Origin: CALBTQ01 sp036725605
GTDB lineage: Bacteria > Lernaellota > Lernaellaia > Lernaellales > Lernaellaceae
DNA: 64,000 nucleotides
Assembly (NCBI GenBank): GCA_036725605.1
Contig: DAIMDW010000017.1
Span: 1-64,000, forward strand
Reading direction: 5' to 3'
Made by a program: the position numbers and the translations under genes. A model generated the notes under the pieces. That model had not been told where the DNA came from. It did not search any database and worked only from the letters and a program-made list of their open reading frames with translations. This document shows positions 26,738-37,254 of the stretch, piece after piece (the stretch's first letter is position 1; each line of letters begins with the position of its first letter).

Positions 26738-27403
26738 ATGGCCCAATGCGCCCATTGTCAATCGCCGGCCAAGCACGTGGCCGTCAAACGTTTCAGCATG
26801 TTCGGGATCCAGCCGCGCTACTTGTGCGAGCACCATAAGAAGAAGTTCGAGCGGACCGAAGACCTGCTGCTGATCCTGGCGTTGATCGTCAGCGTCGCCT
26901 TTTTCGTCGCCAGCCTGTATCACGATGTTCTCCAGGCGAAAAACGCCAACCAGCAGGCGCTGCTTCAGCAGGAGCAGGTGTACGCCGAACGTGATCTGGA
27001 TCACGACGGGCGCGTGAGCCTTTTCGAAGCGCAGACCGACGAGCAGCAAATGCAGAACTTCCGGCAGGTCGGCTATCCCTTCGTGCGGATCATTCTGCCC
27101 GGCGAACCGACCAAATCGGTCTTCAAGAAAATCGATACGAAAACCTTCGCCAACGCCGTGTTGAACGGACAGGACGGACAGCAAATGGCCGGACTGTTCC
27201 ACCATCCGCGGTTGATCAAAAATTTCCTGGTCAAGTACACGAACGAGCAGGCTTCGCCGTTCCTCAAGGCGATCTTCCTCACGCACGACCTGAACATCGC
27301 CTATGTGCTGGGCACGCAGGAAAACGGGGCGGGCACGATGATCTGCGTGGATCCGCTGGATCAGGAACTCTACGACAAAGTGGCCGCGCTGCCCGCGAAA
27401 TAA
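26738..27403 (+). CDS. Zinc-ribbon, single-TM protein with an EF-hand
   Basis: 221 residues; the ATG at 26738 follows GGAGGG. The N-terminus has a small zinc-ribbon-like motif (CAHC...C.HH, residues 4-34), then one membrane helix (LLLILALIVSVAFFVASLY). The extracytoplasmic part contains the calcium loop DLDHDGRVSLFE, a perfect EF-hand spacing. A C-terminal domain of about 110 residues follows. No family is recognised for the whole. The gene is followed by its own terminator. Confidence 0.68.
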   Translation: MAQCAHCQSPAKHVAVKRFSMFGIQPRYLCEHHKKKFERTEDLLLILALIVSVAFFVASLYHDVLQAKNANQQALLQQEQVYAERDLDHDGRVSLFEAQTDEQQMQNFRQVGYPFVRIILPGEPTKSVFKKIDTKTFANAVLNGQDGQQMAGLFHHPRLIKNFLVKYTNEQASPFLKAIFLTHDLNIAYVLGTQENGAGTMICVDPLDQELYDKVAALPAK

Positions 27404-27413
27404 ACGCACCTGG

Positions 27414-27459
27414 GCCGCGCCGCGTTTTCGTCGCCGAAACCGGTGCGGCTTTTTCGTTT
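27414..27459 (+). terminator. Intrinsic terminator after the zinc-ribbon/EF-hand gene
   Basis: Stem GCCGCGCCG (27414-27422) with CGGTGCGGC (27441-27449), one mismatch, then TTTTTCGTTT. Confidence 0.7.
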
Positions 27460-28876
27460 AAAAACCGTAAGACTGTTCGAAGATGAACGGGAAGACGAAG
27501 GTCACCTCGCCGCCCGTCGGCGGGGGAAAGCGCAGCCGCTGCACCTGGCGCAACAGGCAATCGCCGAACATCTCGTCGCCGGTCGTGTTCTCCAGAATCT
27601 TCACCGACGAAACCACGCCCTCAAGATTGATCACGAACTCGACGAACACACGCCCGGAAAGATCGGGGCGTTCGCGCAGCCGCCGCTCGAAGCAGGTCTT
27701 GAACGCGCCGACGTTGGCGTTGAAGACCGCGCCGACGACCTTCTGATTCAAGTGCCCGCCGGAAGCGCCGGTGCCCAACGCGCTGTCGCTCAGTTGCATG
27801 TACACCTGCCGCTGTTCGCGACCGCCGATCTCGACCGACGAGAGGTTGCCCAGGTTGATTTCGAGTTCGCCGACGCGCAGGCTCTGGCCCGGCTTGACGC
27901 CGCCGCGCGTGCCGTGAAATTCGCGGTGGTTGCTGGCCACGTCGATGCCCAGTTTTTTCAAGGCGGCCAGCGCCTCCTCGTCCAGTCCCTTGAGCCGATC
28001 CACGCCGCCGGAATCGACCTGCACGTCGGAGTTGGCCAACTGATTCGCACCGGCCTGCGCTTCGTCGGAAGTGATCGAAACGCCTTCGTCGAAAACGAAT
28101 TCGTTATCGTCGTCGCCGGCCGCCGCGGTGGCGGACTCGATTTTCAACGGCGCCAGCACGCCCTGGCTCCGCCCTTGCTCGACGAACCGCGTCATGTCGG
28201 CGCTCAAATCGATTTGCACATCCGGGCTGAATACGCTGTCGGTCACCGGCGGAAGCGCACTGGCGCCCAACGGCTGCGGTTGATCCAACGCCCCCTCGGC
28301 CTGCTTGGCGGCAGTGGCCCAAAGATCGACGACCGCGTTGACCGACAGGTTGAACAGTTGCGTCAGATCGTTGGCCAGCGCCCGGTCGTCGCCGACCACC
28401 TGGTTGGAGATGTTCTCCAGCCGCGGCTGCGCGGTCTTGGCGACCAGCGCCAGGAAACCGGTGACGTTTTTGATCTCGTGATAGCCGTCGAAGCGCGCGT
28501 GGGCGATCGCCGGGCTCTGGTCGACTTTGTCGAAGAAGGTCGGCGCGGCCACCGGCTCGATCGCTTCGGTCACGCTCATGGCCAGCCAGACCAGGTTGAA
28601 CAGGGCTTCGTTTTTATCGGCGCCGTTTTCGCGCAGGATGTTCACCGCTTCGTCGAACCGCTGCTGCACCGCGACCGAATCCTGCGCCGCGGCCCGCTCC
28701 ACCGCCGCTTGCACGGCGGGCGCGCTCGTGTCCAGACGACCGGACAATCCGGCGGGAGAAAAACGCAACGCGGCGTCGATGATCCGGGTTTGATAGGTGG
28801 CGTTCCAACCCTTCGCTTCGGCGGATCCCACGGCAAACAACATCACAAGTAGAGCAATCAGAGTTATCCGGCGCAA
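27458..28876 (-). CDS. Secreted AgmX/PglI C-terminal-domain protein
   Basis: 472 residues starting at a TTG, with a signal peptide (MRRITLIALLVMLFAVGSAE) and cleavage after AEA. The long middle is helical, low in recognised motifs (residues 30-370). The C-terminal 100 residues fit the AgmX/PglI (TonB-like) C-terminal domain: FKTCFERRLRERPDLSGRV, FVINLEGVVSSVKIL, DCLLRQVQRLRFPPPTGGEV and a final VFPFIFEQ. In deltaproteobacteria, such domains occur in gliding or envelope proteins. There is no N-terminal energising membrane anchor other than the signal peptide. Function is inferred only from the domain. Confidence 0.78.
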   Translation of the reverse strand: MRRITLIALLVMLFAVGSAEAKGWNATYQTRIIDAALRFSPAGLSGRLDTSAPAVQAAVERAAAQDSVAVQQRFDEAVNILRENGADKNEALFNLVWLAMSVTEAIEPVAAPTFFDKVDQSPAIAHARFDGYHEIKNVTGFLALVAKTAQPRLENISNQVVGDDRALANDLTQLFNLSVNAVVDLWATAAKQAEGALDQPQPLGASALPPVTDSVFSPDVQIDLSADMTRFVEQGRSQGVLAPLKIESATAAAGDDDNEFVFDEGVSITSDEAQAGANQLANSDVQVDSGGVDRLKGLDEEALAALKKLGIDVASNHREFHGTRGGVKPGQSLRVGELEINLGNLSSVEIGGREQRQVYMQLSDSALGTGASGGHLNQKVVGAVFNANVGAFKTCFERRLRERPDLSGRVFVEFVINLEGVVSSVKILENTTGDEMFGDCLLRQVQRLRFPPPTGGEVTFVFPFIFEQSYGF

Positions 28877-28894
28877 GGGGCGACTTCCTTTCGT

Positions 28895-29770
28895 TTAAAG
28901 ACCGGCCAGCACATCCTTGACGGTCAAACCGATTTGCGAGGGATCCTGTACCACATGAACCCCCACAGCCTGCAGTGCCTCCAGTTTAGCATGAGCCGTA
29001 CCCTTTCCGCCAGAAATGATCGCCCCGGCGTGACCCATTCGTTTTCCCGGCGGCGCCGACAACCCGGCGACGAAGGAAACGACCGGTTTGGTCACGTTCA
29101 AACCGATGTACTCGGCGGCGGTTTCCTCGGCTTGTCCGCCGATCTCGCCGATCATCAACACAACCTTGGTCTCCGGGTCGTGCTCGAAAGCCTTGAGGCA
29201 ATCGACGAAATCGGTGCCGATCACCGCGTCGCCGCCGATGCCCAGGCACGTCGACTGGCCGATGCCCAGCTTTGTTAATTGCGACACCACCTCGTAGGTG
29301 AGAGTTCCGCTGCGGCTGATCACCCCGACGTTCCCCGGCAGATGAATGTGCCCCGGCAAAATGCCGACCTTCGCCTGGCCCGGCGTGATGATGCCCGGGC
29401 AATTGGGGCCGATCACCCGCGTCGCCGCGCAGGTCACCTCGTGCATGACCTTGAGCATCTCCATGGTGGGAATGCCGTCGGTGATGCACACGATCAATTC
29501 GAGGCCCGCGTCGGTGCCTTCGAGAATCGCGTCGGGCGCGAAATCGGGCGGTACGAAAATCAGGCTGGTGTTCGCGCCGGTTTCCGCAACCGCCTCGGCG
29601 ACGGTGTTGAACACGGGCACGTCGTCCATCTTTTGCCCGCCCTTGCCCGGCGTGACGCCCGCGACCACCTGCGTGCCGTAAGCGATGCACTGACGCGTGT
29701 GAAAACTTCCTTCGCGGCCGGTGATGCCCTGGACGACGACCCGCGTGCTTTTATCGACGAAGATGCTCAT
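28895..29770 (-). CDS. sucD: Succinyl-CoA ligase, alpha subunit
   Basis: 291 residues. The N-terminal CoA-binding Rossmann domain has VVQGITGREGSFHTRQCIAYGTQ, and the active-site histidine lies in GHAGAIISGGKGTAHAK. IGPNCPGIITPG and GRSGTLTYE-like SRSGTLTYE are the family motifs. It forms the alpha part of the TCA-cycle enzyme that makes ATP or GTP from succinyl-CoA. The start overlaps the sucC stop by 4 bases, so the two subunits are translationally coupled. Confidence 0.97.
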   Translation of the reverse strand: MSIFVDKSTRVVVQGITGREGSFHTRQCIAYGTQVVAGVTPGKGGQKMDDVPVFNTVAEAVAETGANTSLIFVPPDFAPDAILEGTDAGLELIVCITDGIPTMEMLKVMHEVTCAATRVIGPNCPGIITPGQAKVGILPGHIHLPGNVGVISRSGTLTYEVVSQLTKLGIGQSTCLGIGGDAVIGTDFVDCLKAFEHDPETKVVLMIGEIGGQAEETAAEYIGLNVTKPVVSFVAGLSAPPGKRMGHAGAIISGGKGTAHAKLEALQAVGVHVVQDPSQIGLTVKDVLAGL

Positions 29771-30939
29771 CGGTCACCTCCGGGCAAGACGGCCACGACC
29801 TTGCGGGCCGCTTCGGCCAGTCCGTCGGCCAGGATGAATTTGTAAGACGATTCGGCGAGCATGCGCCGCCCCTCCTCGGCGTTGGTGCCCTCGATACGCA
29901 CGACGACCGGCATGTTCACTTCCACTTCCTTCATTGCTTCGAGGATGCCGAGCGCGACCATGTCGCCGCGCACGATGCCGCCGAAGATGTTGATCAACAG
30001 GGCTTTGACGTGACGGTCGGCGGTGAGCAGCTTGAAAGCCTTGACCACGTTTTCCTTGCTCGCGCTGCCTTTGATGTCCAGGAAATTCGCGGGCTCGCCG
30101 CCGTATTGCTTGATCACGTCCATCGTGGCCATCGCCAAACCGGCGCCGTTGACCATGCAGCCGATCTGCCCGTCGAGTTTGACGTAATCGACGCCGTAAC
30201 GACGGGCCAGAATTTCCAGATTGTTTTCCTCCTCGAAATCGCGCAGCCGGCGCAACTCGGGATGACGCGGCAGGGCGTTGTCGTCGATGTCCATCTTGGC
30301 GTCGACGCACAACAGGCTGCCCTCATGGGTCAGCACGAGCGGATTGACCTCGATGAGCGTGCAATCCTTTTCCATGAACAGGCGGTGCAAATTGGTGATG
30401 ATCCGCGCGCATTCCCGCGCCAGCCGGCCGCGAAAACCCAAACCGTAAGCGATTTTTCGCGCGGTGTAGGGAAACAGTTGGCAGTTGTACTGCGCGTGCT
30501 CGAGTTGAATTTTTTCGGGATGCTCGTCGGCCACCTGCTCGATGTCCATGCCGCCGGCGGTGCTGGCCATGATCGCCAGACGCTTCACCTTGCGATCGAC
30601 CAGAATGGCCAGGTAATACTCCTTGTCGATATTCACAGCGGCCGAAACAAGGATCTTCTTGACCTGTTTGCCTTCCGGGCCGGTCTGTTTCGTCACCAGC
30701 GTTTGGCCGAGCATCTGTTCGGCGATTTCCGCCACTTCATCCGGAGAATGCGCCAGCTTGACGCCGCCGGCCTTGCCGCGTCCGCCGGCGTGGATCTGCG
30801 CCTTAATTACAAATGTATCGCCGCCAACTTCCAACGCCGCATCGTAAGATTCCCAATGGCTGGACAAGGCCACGCCTTTGGGCACCGGAACGTCGTACTT
30901 GGCGAACAGTTCCTTGGCTTGATACTCGTGAATTTTCAT
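29767..30939 (-). CDS. sucC: Succinyl-CoA ligase, beta subunit
   Basis: 390 residues of usual length. It begins MKIHEYQAKELFAKYDVPVP, typical of the ATP-grasp N-terminus, and carries GGRGKAGGVKLAH, EVNPLV and the C-terminal INIFGGIVRGDMVALGI loop. It binds the nucleotide and succinate in the ligase complex. It is the first gene of the sucCD pair and is followed directly by sucD. Confidence 0.97.
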   Translation of the reverse strand: MKIHEYQAKELFAKYDVPVPKGVALSSHWESYDAALEVGGDTFVIKAQIHAGGRGKAGGVKLAHSPDEVAEIAEQMLGQTLVTKQTGPEGKQVKKILVSAAVNIDKEYYLAILVDRKVKRLAIMASTAGGMDIEQVADEHPEKIQLEHAQYNCQLFPYTARKIAYGLGFRGRLARECARIITNLHRLFMEKDCTLIEVNPLVLTHEGSLLCVDAKMDIDDNALPRHPELRRLRDFEEENNLEILARRYGVDYVKLDGQIGCMVNGAGLAMATMDVIKQYGGEPANFLDIKGSASKENVVKAFKLLTADRHVKALLINIFGGIVRGDMVALGILEAMKEVEVNMPVVVRIEGTNAEEGRRMLAESSYKFILADGLAEAARKVVAVLPGGDR

Positions 30940-31052
30940 TTTCTTGGTCCTGCGTTGTGAATTTTGGTTGCACGAGGTTTTTGAACGAACTTTTATTTAC
31001 AGCAGATCGCGGTCGTGAGCAATGGAAAACGAGAGGAAAATACGCGTCGATA

Positions 31053-31337
31053 TCAGCTTTCGGTCAGGTTGACGCGCTGACGCAATTCTTTACCGACTTT
31101 GAAATAGGGCAACCGTTTGGGCGGCACGTTGATCGCTTCTTTCGTTTTAGGATTGCGGCCGGTGTACTGTTTGTATTCTTTGTTGACGAAGCTACCGAAG
31201 CCGCGAATCTCGATACGATTTCCTTTTATCAGTTCTTCGGTCATCATATCGAAAATCAGATCCACCACTTCCGTGGCACGTTTCAGAGTGATGCCTGCCT
31301 GTTTGGACAGCGCTTCAATCAGATCTGATTTGTTCAT
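31053..31337 (-). CDS. HU/IHF family DNA-binding protein
   Basis: 94 residues from the ATG at 31337 (MNKSDLIEALSKQAGITLKR); two earlier in-frame ATGs are less likely because the GAGGGGG site has ideal spacing from this one. The fold is complete: helical dimerisation half, then RIEIRGFGSF, and the arm GRNPKTKEAINVPPKRLPYFKVGK with the conserved Pro. The pattern resembles IHF-beta-type more than HU, but a subtype cannot be fixed. A good promoter lies at 31383-31412. It probably bends DNA and organises the nucleoid. Confidence 0.94.
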   Translation of the reverse strand: MNKSDLIEALSKQAGITLKRATEVVDLIFDMMTEELIKGNRIEIRGFGSFVNKEYKQYTGRNPKTKEAINVPPKRLPYFKVGKELRQRVNLTES

Positions 31338-31382
31338 ACCCATCCCCCTCGTCAGCATAGGTTTTTCTGAGTTATCGCTTTT

Positions 31383-31412
31383 ATTGTGCATAGTTAGCTA
31401 TTATCCTGTCAA
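31383..31412 (-). promoter_or_regulatory. Promoter of the HU/IHF-type gene
   Basis: On the minus strand, TTGACA, an 18-base spacer and CACAAT lie about 46 bases before the start at 31337, in AT-rich DNA. Confidence 0.6.
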
Positions 31413-31668
31413 GCGGTAAACTAATTTATTTTTTGAATTTGTTTTGTCCTGTTTTAAACGTTCTTTTAAACTCCTGCGTTCATTGCAATAAATACTTTAA
31501 ATAACAATAGAATCCGCAAATCGTTTTCGAAACGCAACATATTGGAATCACTTCTTGTTTTACCCTAACCATCCGATTCGCCATGTACACCGGTTTTCGA
31601 AAAAAAAATGAAAAAACTGCCAATAAAATCAATCAACTGGCACATGTTGATGAATCAAAAAAGAAAAA

Positions 31669-31742
31669 CGCCCCCAGCAGGACTTGAACCTGCGGCACCC
31701 GGATTAGGAATCCGGTGCTCTATCCGCCTGAGCTATGGGGGC
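31669..31742 (-). tRNA. tRNA-Arg (anticodon CCT)
   Basis: Acceptor GCCCCCA/TGGGGGC, D-arm AGCTCAGGCGGATAGAGC, anticodon stem CCGGA/TCCGG with loop TTCCTAA (CCT) and T-arm CAGGTTCAAGTCCTG are intact. CCA is not encoded. A T-rich tract follows the 3' end (TTTTTCTTTTTT). Confidence 0.95.
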
Positions 31743-31799
31743 GCAAGCGCCGATAAACTGCCACGCCCGCCCCCATTCTGTCAAGCAAAGGATCGCAGC

Positions 31800-33074
31800 T
31801 CAACGCGCCTTTTTAAAGGCCTTTCCCGCCACCTGGATCGTCGCGGCCACCTGCTCGTCGGTGTGCGCCGCACTCAGAAACCAAGCGCCCCAGGGCGACG
31901 TCGGCAGATAGATGGCCTGCTCCAGCATCGCATGGAAAAAGCGGGCGTACCGTTCCACATCGACGGCGCGCGCCGAAGCCAGATTCCACACCGCGTGATC
32001 GGCAAAGAACAGCGACATCATCGAGCCGGTGCGATTGATTTGCACATCGACGCGCGCTTTGGCCGCCGCCTCCCGCAACCCCTCTTCCAGGCGGGCCGCT
32101 TTCTGTTCGAGGCCGTCGTAAAGCGACTCGGTGAGCAGATCCAAGACCGTCAGGCCCACGCTCATGGCCATGGGATTGCCCGAATGCGCGCCTCGTTGCG
32201 CCACCGTTCCCAGCGGTTCCAGTTGATCCATGAACTCGGCGGAACCGCCGAAAGCGCCGACGGGCAGGCCGCCGCCGATGATCTTCCCCAGGCAGGTCAG
32301 ATCGGGCGCGACGCCGTACAGCGCCTGCGCGCCGCCCTGCGCGACACGAAAACCGGTGGTCACCTCGTCGAAGATCAGCAGTGCGCCGTGCCGCGAGCAC
32401 AGATCGCGCAGGCCGGGCAGAAAACCGACGACCGGCGGCACCACGCCCATGTCGGCCGCTACCGGCTCGACGATCACCGCGGCGATTTGCCCTTCGTATT
32501 TCTCGAAAAGTTTGCGCACGCCTTCCAGGTCGTTGTAATCGGCGATGAGCGTTTCCTGCGCCGTGCCGGTGGGCACGCCCAAGCGGATCGCCTCGCCGCG
32601 ATCCGCGCCGTAACGAGCCAGAAACGGATCGGCGTTGCCGTGATCGCTGCCGGCGAAAAGGATGATCTTTTCCCGACCGGTCACGCCGCGCGCCAGGCGT
32701 ATCGCGCTGGTGGTCGCCTCCGTTTCGGAATTCACAAAGCGCAACTTTTTAATGGAGGGCATCAACTCGACGATCTTTTTCGCCAGTTTGACCTCGATGC
32801 CGCTGTTGGCGCCCAGCGTGGTGCCGCGTGTGGCGGACAGTTTCATCGCGGAAACGATTTGCGGATGCGCGTGTCCCAGAATCAACGGCCCGTTGGACCC
32901 CATGTAATCGAGGTAAACGTTCTCGTCATGATCGGTGATGCGCGCTCCGTCGCCGGCCAGCATGTAAATCGGCGTTCCGCCGACCTGCTCAAGCGAGCGC
33001 ATCGACGAACCGGCGCCGGCGACCAGAACATCCTGTGCTCGTTTGTAGAACTTTTCGCTCCATTCGTGATTCAT
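31800..33074 (-). CDS. Class III aminotransferase, glutamate-1-semialdehyde-aminomutase-like
   Basis: 424 residues with the overall order of HemL: YLDYMGSNGPLILGHAHPQI, the PLP-binding Asp in LLIFDEVTTGFRVAQGG and the Schiff-base Lys in CLGKIIGGGLPVGAFGG. HemL makes 5-aminolevulinate for tetrapyrroles. However, the usual NSGTEA is NSETEA here, the GCYHGHAD segment reads GSDHGNAD and TLSGNP reads AHSGNP. These changes at PLP and substrate contacts make it possible that it is a related aminotransferase and not the tetrapyrrole enzyme. Start has GGGAGGCG upstream. Confidence 0.8.
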   Translation of the reverse strand: MNHEWSEKFYKRAQDVLVAGAGSSMRSLEQVGGTPIYMLAGDGARITDHDENVYLDYMGSNGPLILGHAHPQIVSAMKLSATRGTTLGANSGIEVKLAKKIVELMPSIKKLRFVNSETEATTSAIRLARGVTGREKIILFAGSDHGNADPFLARYGADRGEAIRLGVPTGTAQETLIADYNDLEGVRKLFEKYEGQIAAVIVEPVAADMGVVPPVVGFLPGLRDLCSRHGALLIFDEVTTGFRVAQGGAQALYGVAPDLTCLGKIIGGGLPVGAFGGSAEFMDQLEPLGTVAQRGAHSGNPMAMSVGLTVLDLLTESLYDGLEQKAARLEEGLREAAAKARVDVQINRTGSMMSLFFADHAVWNLASARAVDVERYARFFHAMLEQAIYLPTSPWGAWFLSAAHTDEQVAATIQVAGKAFKKAR

Positions 33075-33502
33075 TTTCTCGCCTCCCGGTATTTTTCTGT
33101 GGTTCGTCCCATAGGAGCAAGGTAATCACGATTCGGCTGAGGGGAATTTGTGGACGAACTTCAGCGCGGGCTTCGCCAACGCCGCGGCCTGCAGGATCGC
33201 CGGGAGGAGAACCCCGGCTCATTCATCAGCGATATTCGTTTGCTCGCGGAACGTGCGATCGGCATTAATTCAAGCCGACCGGCCTGCTTGCATATCCCGT
33301 GATATTCGCATACCAATTTCTTTTGCTCTTGTCCATCGGAATTTACCCTTCAAAAGTGAGATTATTTGAAAAATCGAAAAGACGTGAATTTCCCGGATTT
33401 TTTCAAGAACTTTTTCCGCTCATAACTTGTCTGTATCTTGACAGAGCAAGGGCGCTGGTCTACCGTGATTCCGCTTTTCTACCAGGCGAAAGGAGAAGGC
33501 GA
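33075..33502. other. 428-bp gap without a convincing gene
   Basis: Between the divergent HemL-like gene and the small secreted-protein gene. Short open frames here have no ribosome binding site or host-like codon use. I see one promoter (33438-33466) and nothing else. Confidence 0.5.
33438..33466 (+). promoter_or_regulatory. Candidate promoter for the small secreted protein
   Basis: TTGACA (33438-33443), 17-base spacer, TACCGT (33461-33466); 36 bases before the ATG at 33503. Confidence 0.45.
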
Positions 33503-33937
33503 ATGCCCAAAAAAGCGTTGGTGCCGCTGCTGCTGATCGCCGCACTGGCCTTGCTGGGAATGGGCGATAACGGGCTGACCGGGTCCGATACTCCGCGCAC
33601 GCCGGCCAAGAATTTCACCGGCACCGTCGTGGATCGCTCGATGACGACGCTGCACGTAAGTCATATGCATTGCGAAGGAAAAACCTCGGTCAAAGGGTAC
33701 CTGGGAGAGATGCGCATCACGCTCGATTTTGCCAAGATCAAGCAAGTCGAGTTTTATCCGGGGACGGCCGGATACACGTGGGGCCAGGTGACCTTTCGCG
33801 AGGGCAAGGATAAGAAACTGCGCTTCAAAAGTTTAGCGCGTTGTTACGGGATGGCGGAAATGGGACAGGTCATGGTCCGCGTCAAGGATCTCAAACGAAT
33901 TATTTTCGACGATCAGCAGCCGCAAGAGGATCAGTAA
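33503..33937 (+). CDS. Small exported protein, unknown
   Basis: 144 residues starting MPKKALVPLLLIAALALLGM at an ATG with AGGAGAAGG upstream. The first 20 residues form a signal peptide or anchor. The rest is beta-rich (FTGTVVDRSMTTLHVSHMHC, EMRITLDFAKIKQVEFYPG) with two cysteines that may pair, and a charged C-terminus (DDQQPQEDQ). It may be a one-domain beta-barrel or Sm-like fold. No family is recognised. It lies 46 bases before the MacA-type gene, possibly in the same transcript. Confidence 0.62.
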   Translation: MPKKALVPLLLIAALALLGMGDNGLTGSDTPRTPAKNFTGTVVDRSMTTLHVSHMHCEGKTSVKGYLGEMRITLDFAKIKQVEFYPGTAGYTWGQVTFREGKDKKLRFKSLARCYGMAEMGQVMVRVKDLKRIIFDDQQPQEDQ

Positions 33938-33983
33938 CCGACCCGCATTTCCCTTCCCCCGCTGGCGAAGGGTGAAATCAAAC

Positions 33984-35339
33984 ATGGCGAAAAAGGCAAA
34001 GAAACGTTTTTACCGGAAATGGTGGTTCCGCATTCTCGTGCTCGCGGTCGTCGGCCTGACCGTTTTAATCGTCTACAGCGCCTTGCAGGAACCCAAAGTC
34101 ATGGTGCAGACCGGCAAGGTGGCCAAGGGCGAATTGACCCAGGTCGTTTCGGCCTCCGGCCGCGTCAATCCGGCGGTGGAAGTGGAAATCAGCGCGAATA
34201 TCGCCGGGGAAATCACCAAGATCAACACGCGCGAAGGCGAACACGTGGAAAAGGGCCAGGTGCTGGTCACCCTGGACAATCAGCGCTACGCCGCCAGCCA
34301 CGACCAGGCGCGTTCGCTGCTGGAAGTGGCTAAAACCGAACTGGCGCGCACCAAGGCGCAGCACGATCTGGCCGCCAGTTCCTTTGCGCGCAGCCAAGAG
34401 CTTTTCAAGCAGAAGCTGATCAGCCAGGAAGCGCTGGAAGTCAGCGAAACCGAATTCAAGGTCGCCAAGGCGGCGCTCAAGGCGGCGAAGGACAATATCC
34501 GCAACGCGAACGCCGGTCTGCAAATCAGCGGCAACGAGTTGAGCAAGACGGTCATCCGTTCGCCGATCGACGGCGTGGTGACATCCTTAAAGAAAGAGGA
34601 AGGCGAAATCGCCATCGGCAGCACCTTCACGCGCGACGTGATCATGATCGTTTCCGATCCCAACCATTTCGTGGCCACGGTCGACGTCGATGAAGCCGAC
34701 ATCGTGGATATCGAAATCGGCGACGACGCCACCGTCGAGCTCGACGCGTTCCCGGACAACAAATTCCAGGCCAAGGTGATCGAGATCGCCGGCAGCGCCA
34801 CCGTCTCCTCGCAGGGCCTGCAGGAGGAAACCGTCAGCTTCCAGGTCAAAGTCCTGTTGGATGGCGACACCGCGCAGATTCGTCCCGGCATGAGCGCGAC
34901 CGCCGACATCGTCACCGAGAAAAAAGCGGACGTGCTGCACGTGCCGATCCAGTGCGTCACCATGCGCGATCCGCAGCAACTGGCCAAGGAAGAGAACAAG
35001 GATAAAAAGCCCGAAGAAGCCTCCCCGACGCCCGTTGCGAACGAGGAAGCGACTCCGGCCGCGACGGAGGAAGCGACGGAGAAAACCGCACCGGCCGAAG
35101 CCCCCGGCAGCATCAAACGACTCAAGGAATTGCTGTTCGCCATCAAAGACAATCGCGCCGTGCCGGTGTGGATCACCACGGGCATCAGTTCGGAAACTCA
35201 GATCGAGATCGAAGGCGAACAGGTCGCCGAAGGGATGGAGATCGTCTGCGGCAGTTTCAAAACGCTCAACCGCGAACTCAAGCCCAACGATCTGCTGGAA
35301 ATCGAGCCCGAAGGCAAACCCGGTCAGCCGGGAGAGTAG
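33984..35339 (+). CDS. MacA/RND-type periplasmic adaptor subunit
   Basis: 451 residues from the ATG at 33984; an in-frame GTG 12 bases upstream is possible. A membrane anchor (WWFRILVLAVVGLTVLIVYS) is followed by the lipoyl half (VSASGRVNPAVEVEISANIAG), a coiled-coil hairpin (DQARSLLEVAKTELARTKAQ ... ELSKTVIRSPIDGVVTSL) and beta-barrel. A 55-residue Glu/Pro/Ala-rich insertion (EENKDKKPEEASPTP...) interrupts the membrane-proximal domain before AIKDNRAVPVWITTGIS. Adaptors of this kind link an inner-membrane MacB transporter to an outer-membrane channel. First gene of a four-gene exporter; no TolC gene in the window. Confidence 0.9.
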   Translation: MAKKAKKRFYRKWWFRILVLAVVGLTVLIVYSALQEPKVMVQTGKVAKGELTQVVSASGRVNPAVEVEISANIAGEITKINTREGEHVEKGQVLVTLDNQRYAASHDQARSLLEVAKTELARTKAQHDLAASSFARSQELFKQKLISQEALEVSETEFKVAKAALKAAKDNIRNANAGLQISGNELSKTVIRSPIDGVVTSLKKEEGEIAIGSTFTRDVIMIVSDPNHFVATVDVDEADIVDIEIGDDATVELDAFPDNKFQAKVIEIAGSATVSSQGLQEETVSFQVKVLLDGDTAQIRPGMSATADIVTEKKADVLHVPIQCVTMRDPQQLAKEENKDKKPEEASPTPVANEEATPAATEEATEKTAPAEAPGSIKRLKELLFAIKDNRAVPVWITTGISSETQIEIEGEQVAEGMEIVCGSFKTLNRELKPNDLLEIEPEGKPGQPGE

Positions 35340-35347
35340 GAACGCCC

Positions 35348-37246
<1,899 letters not shown>

Positions 37247-37254
<8 letters not shown>

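Noticed and set aside
33148..33369. Short plus-strand open frames in the 428-bp gap
   Set aside because: No ribosome binding site, no domain, and codon use unlike host genes.
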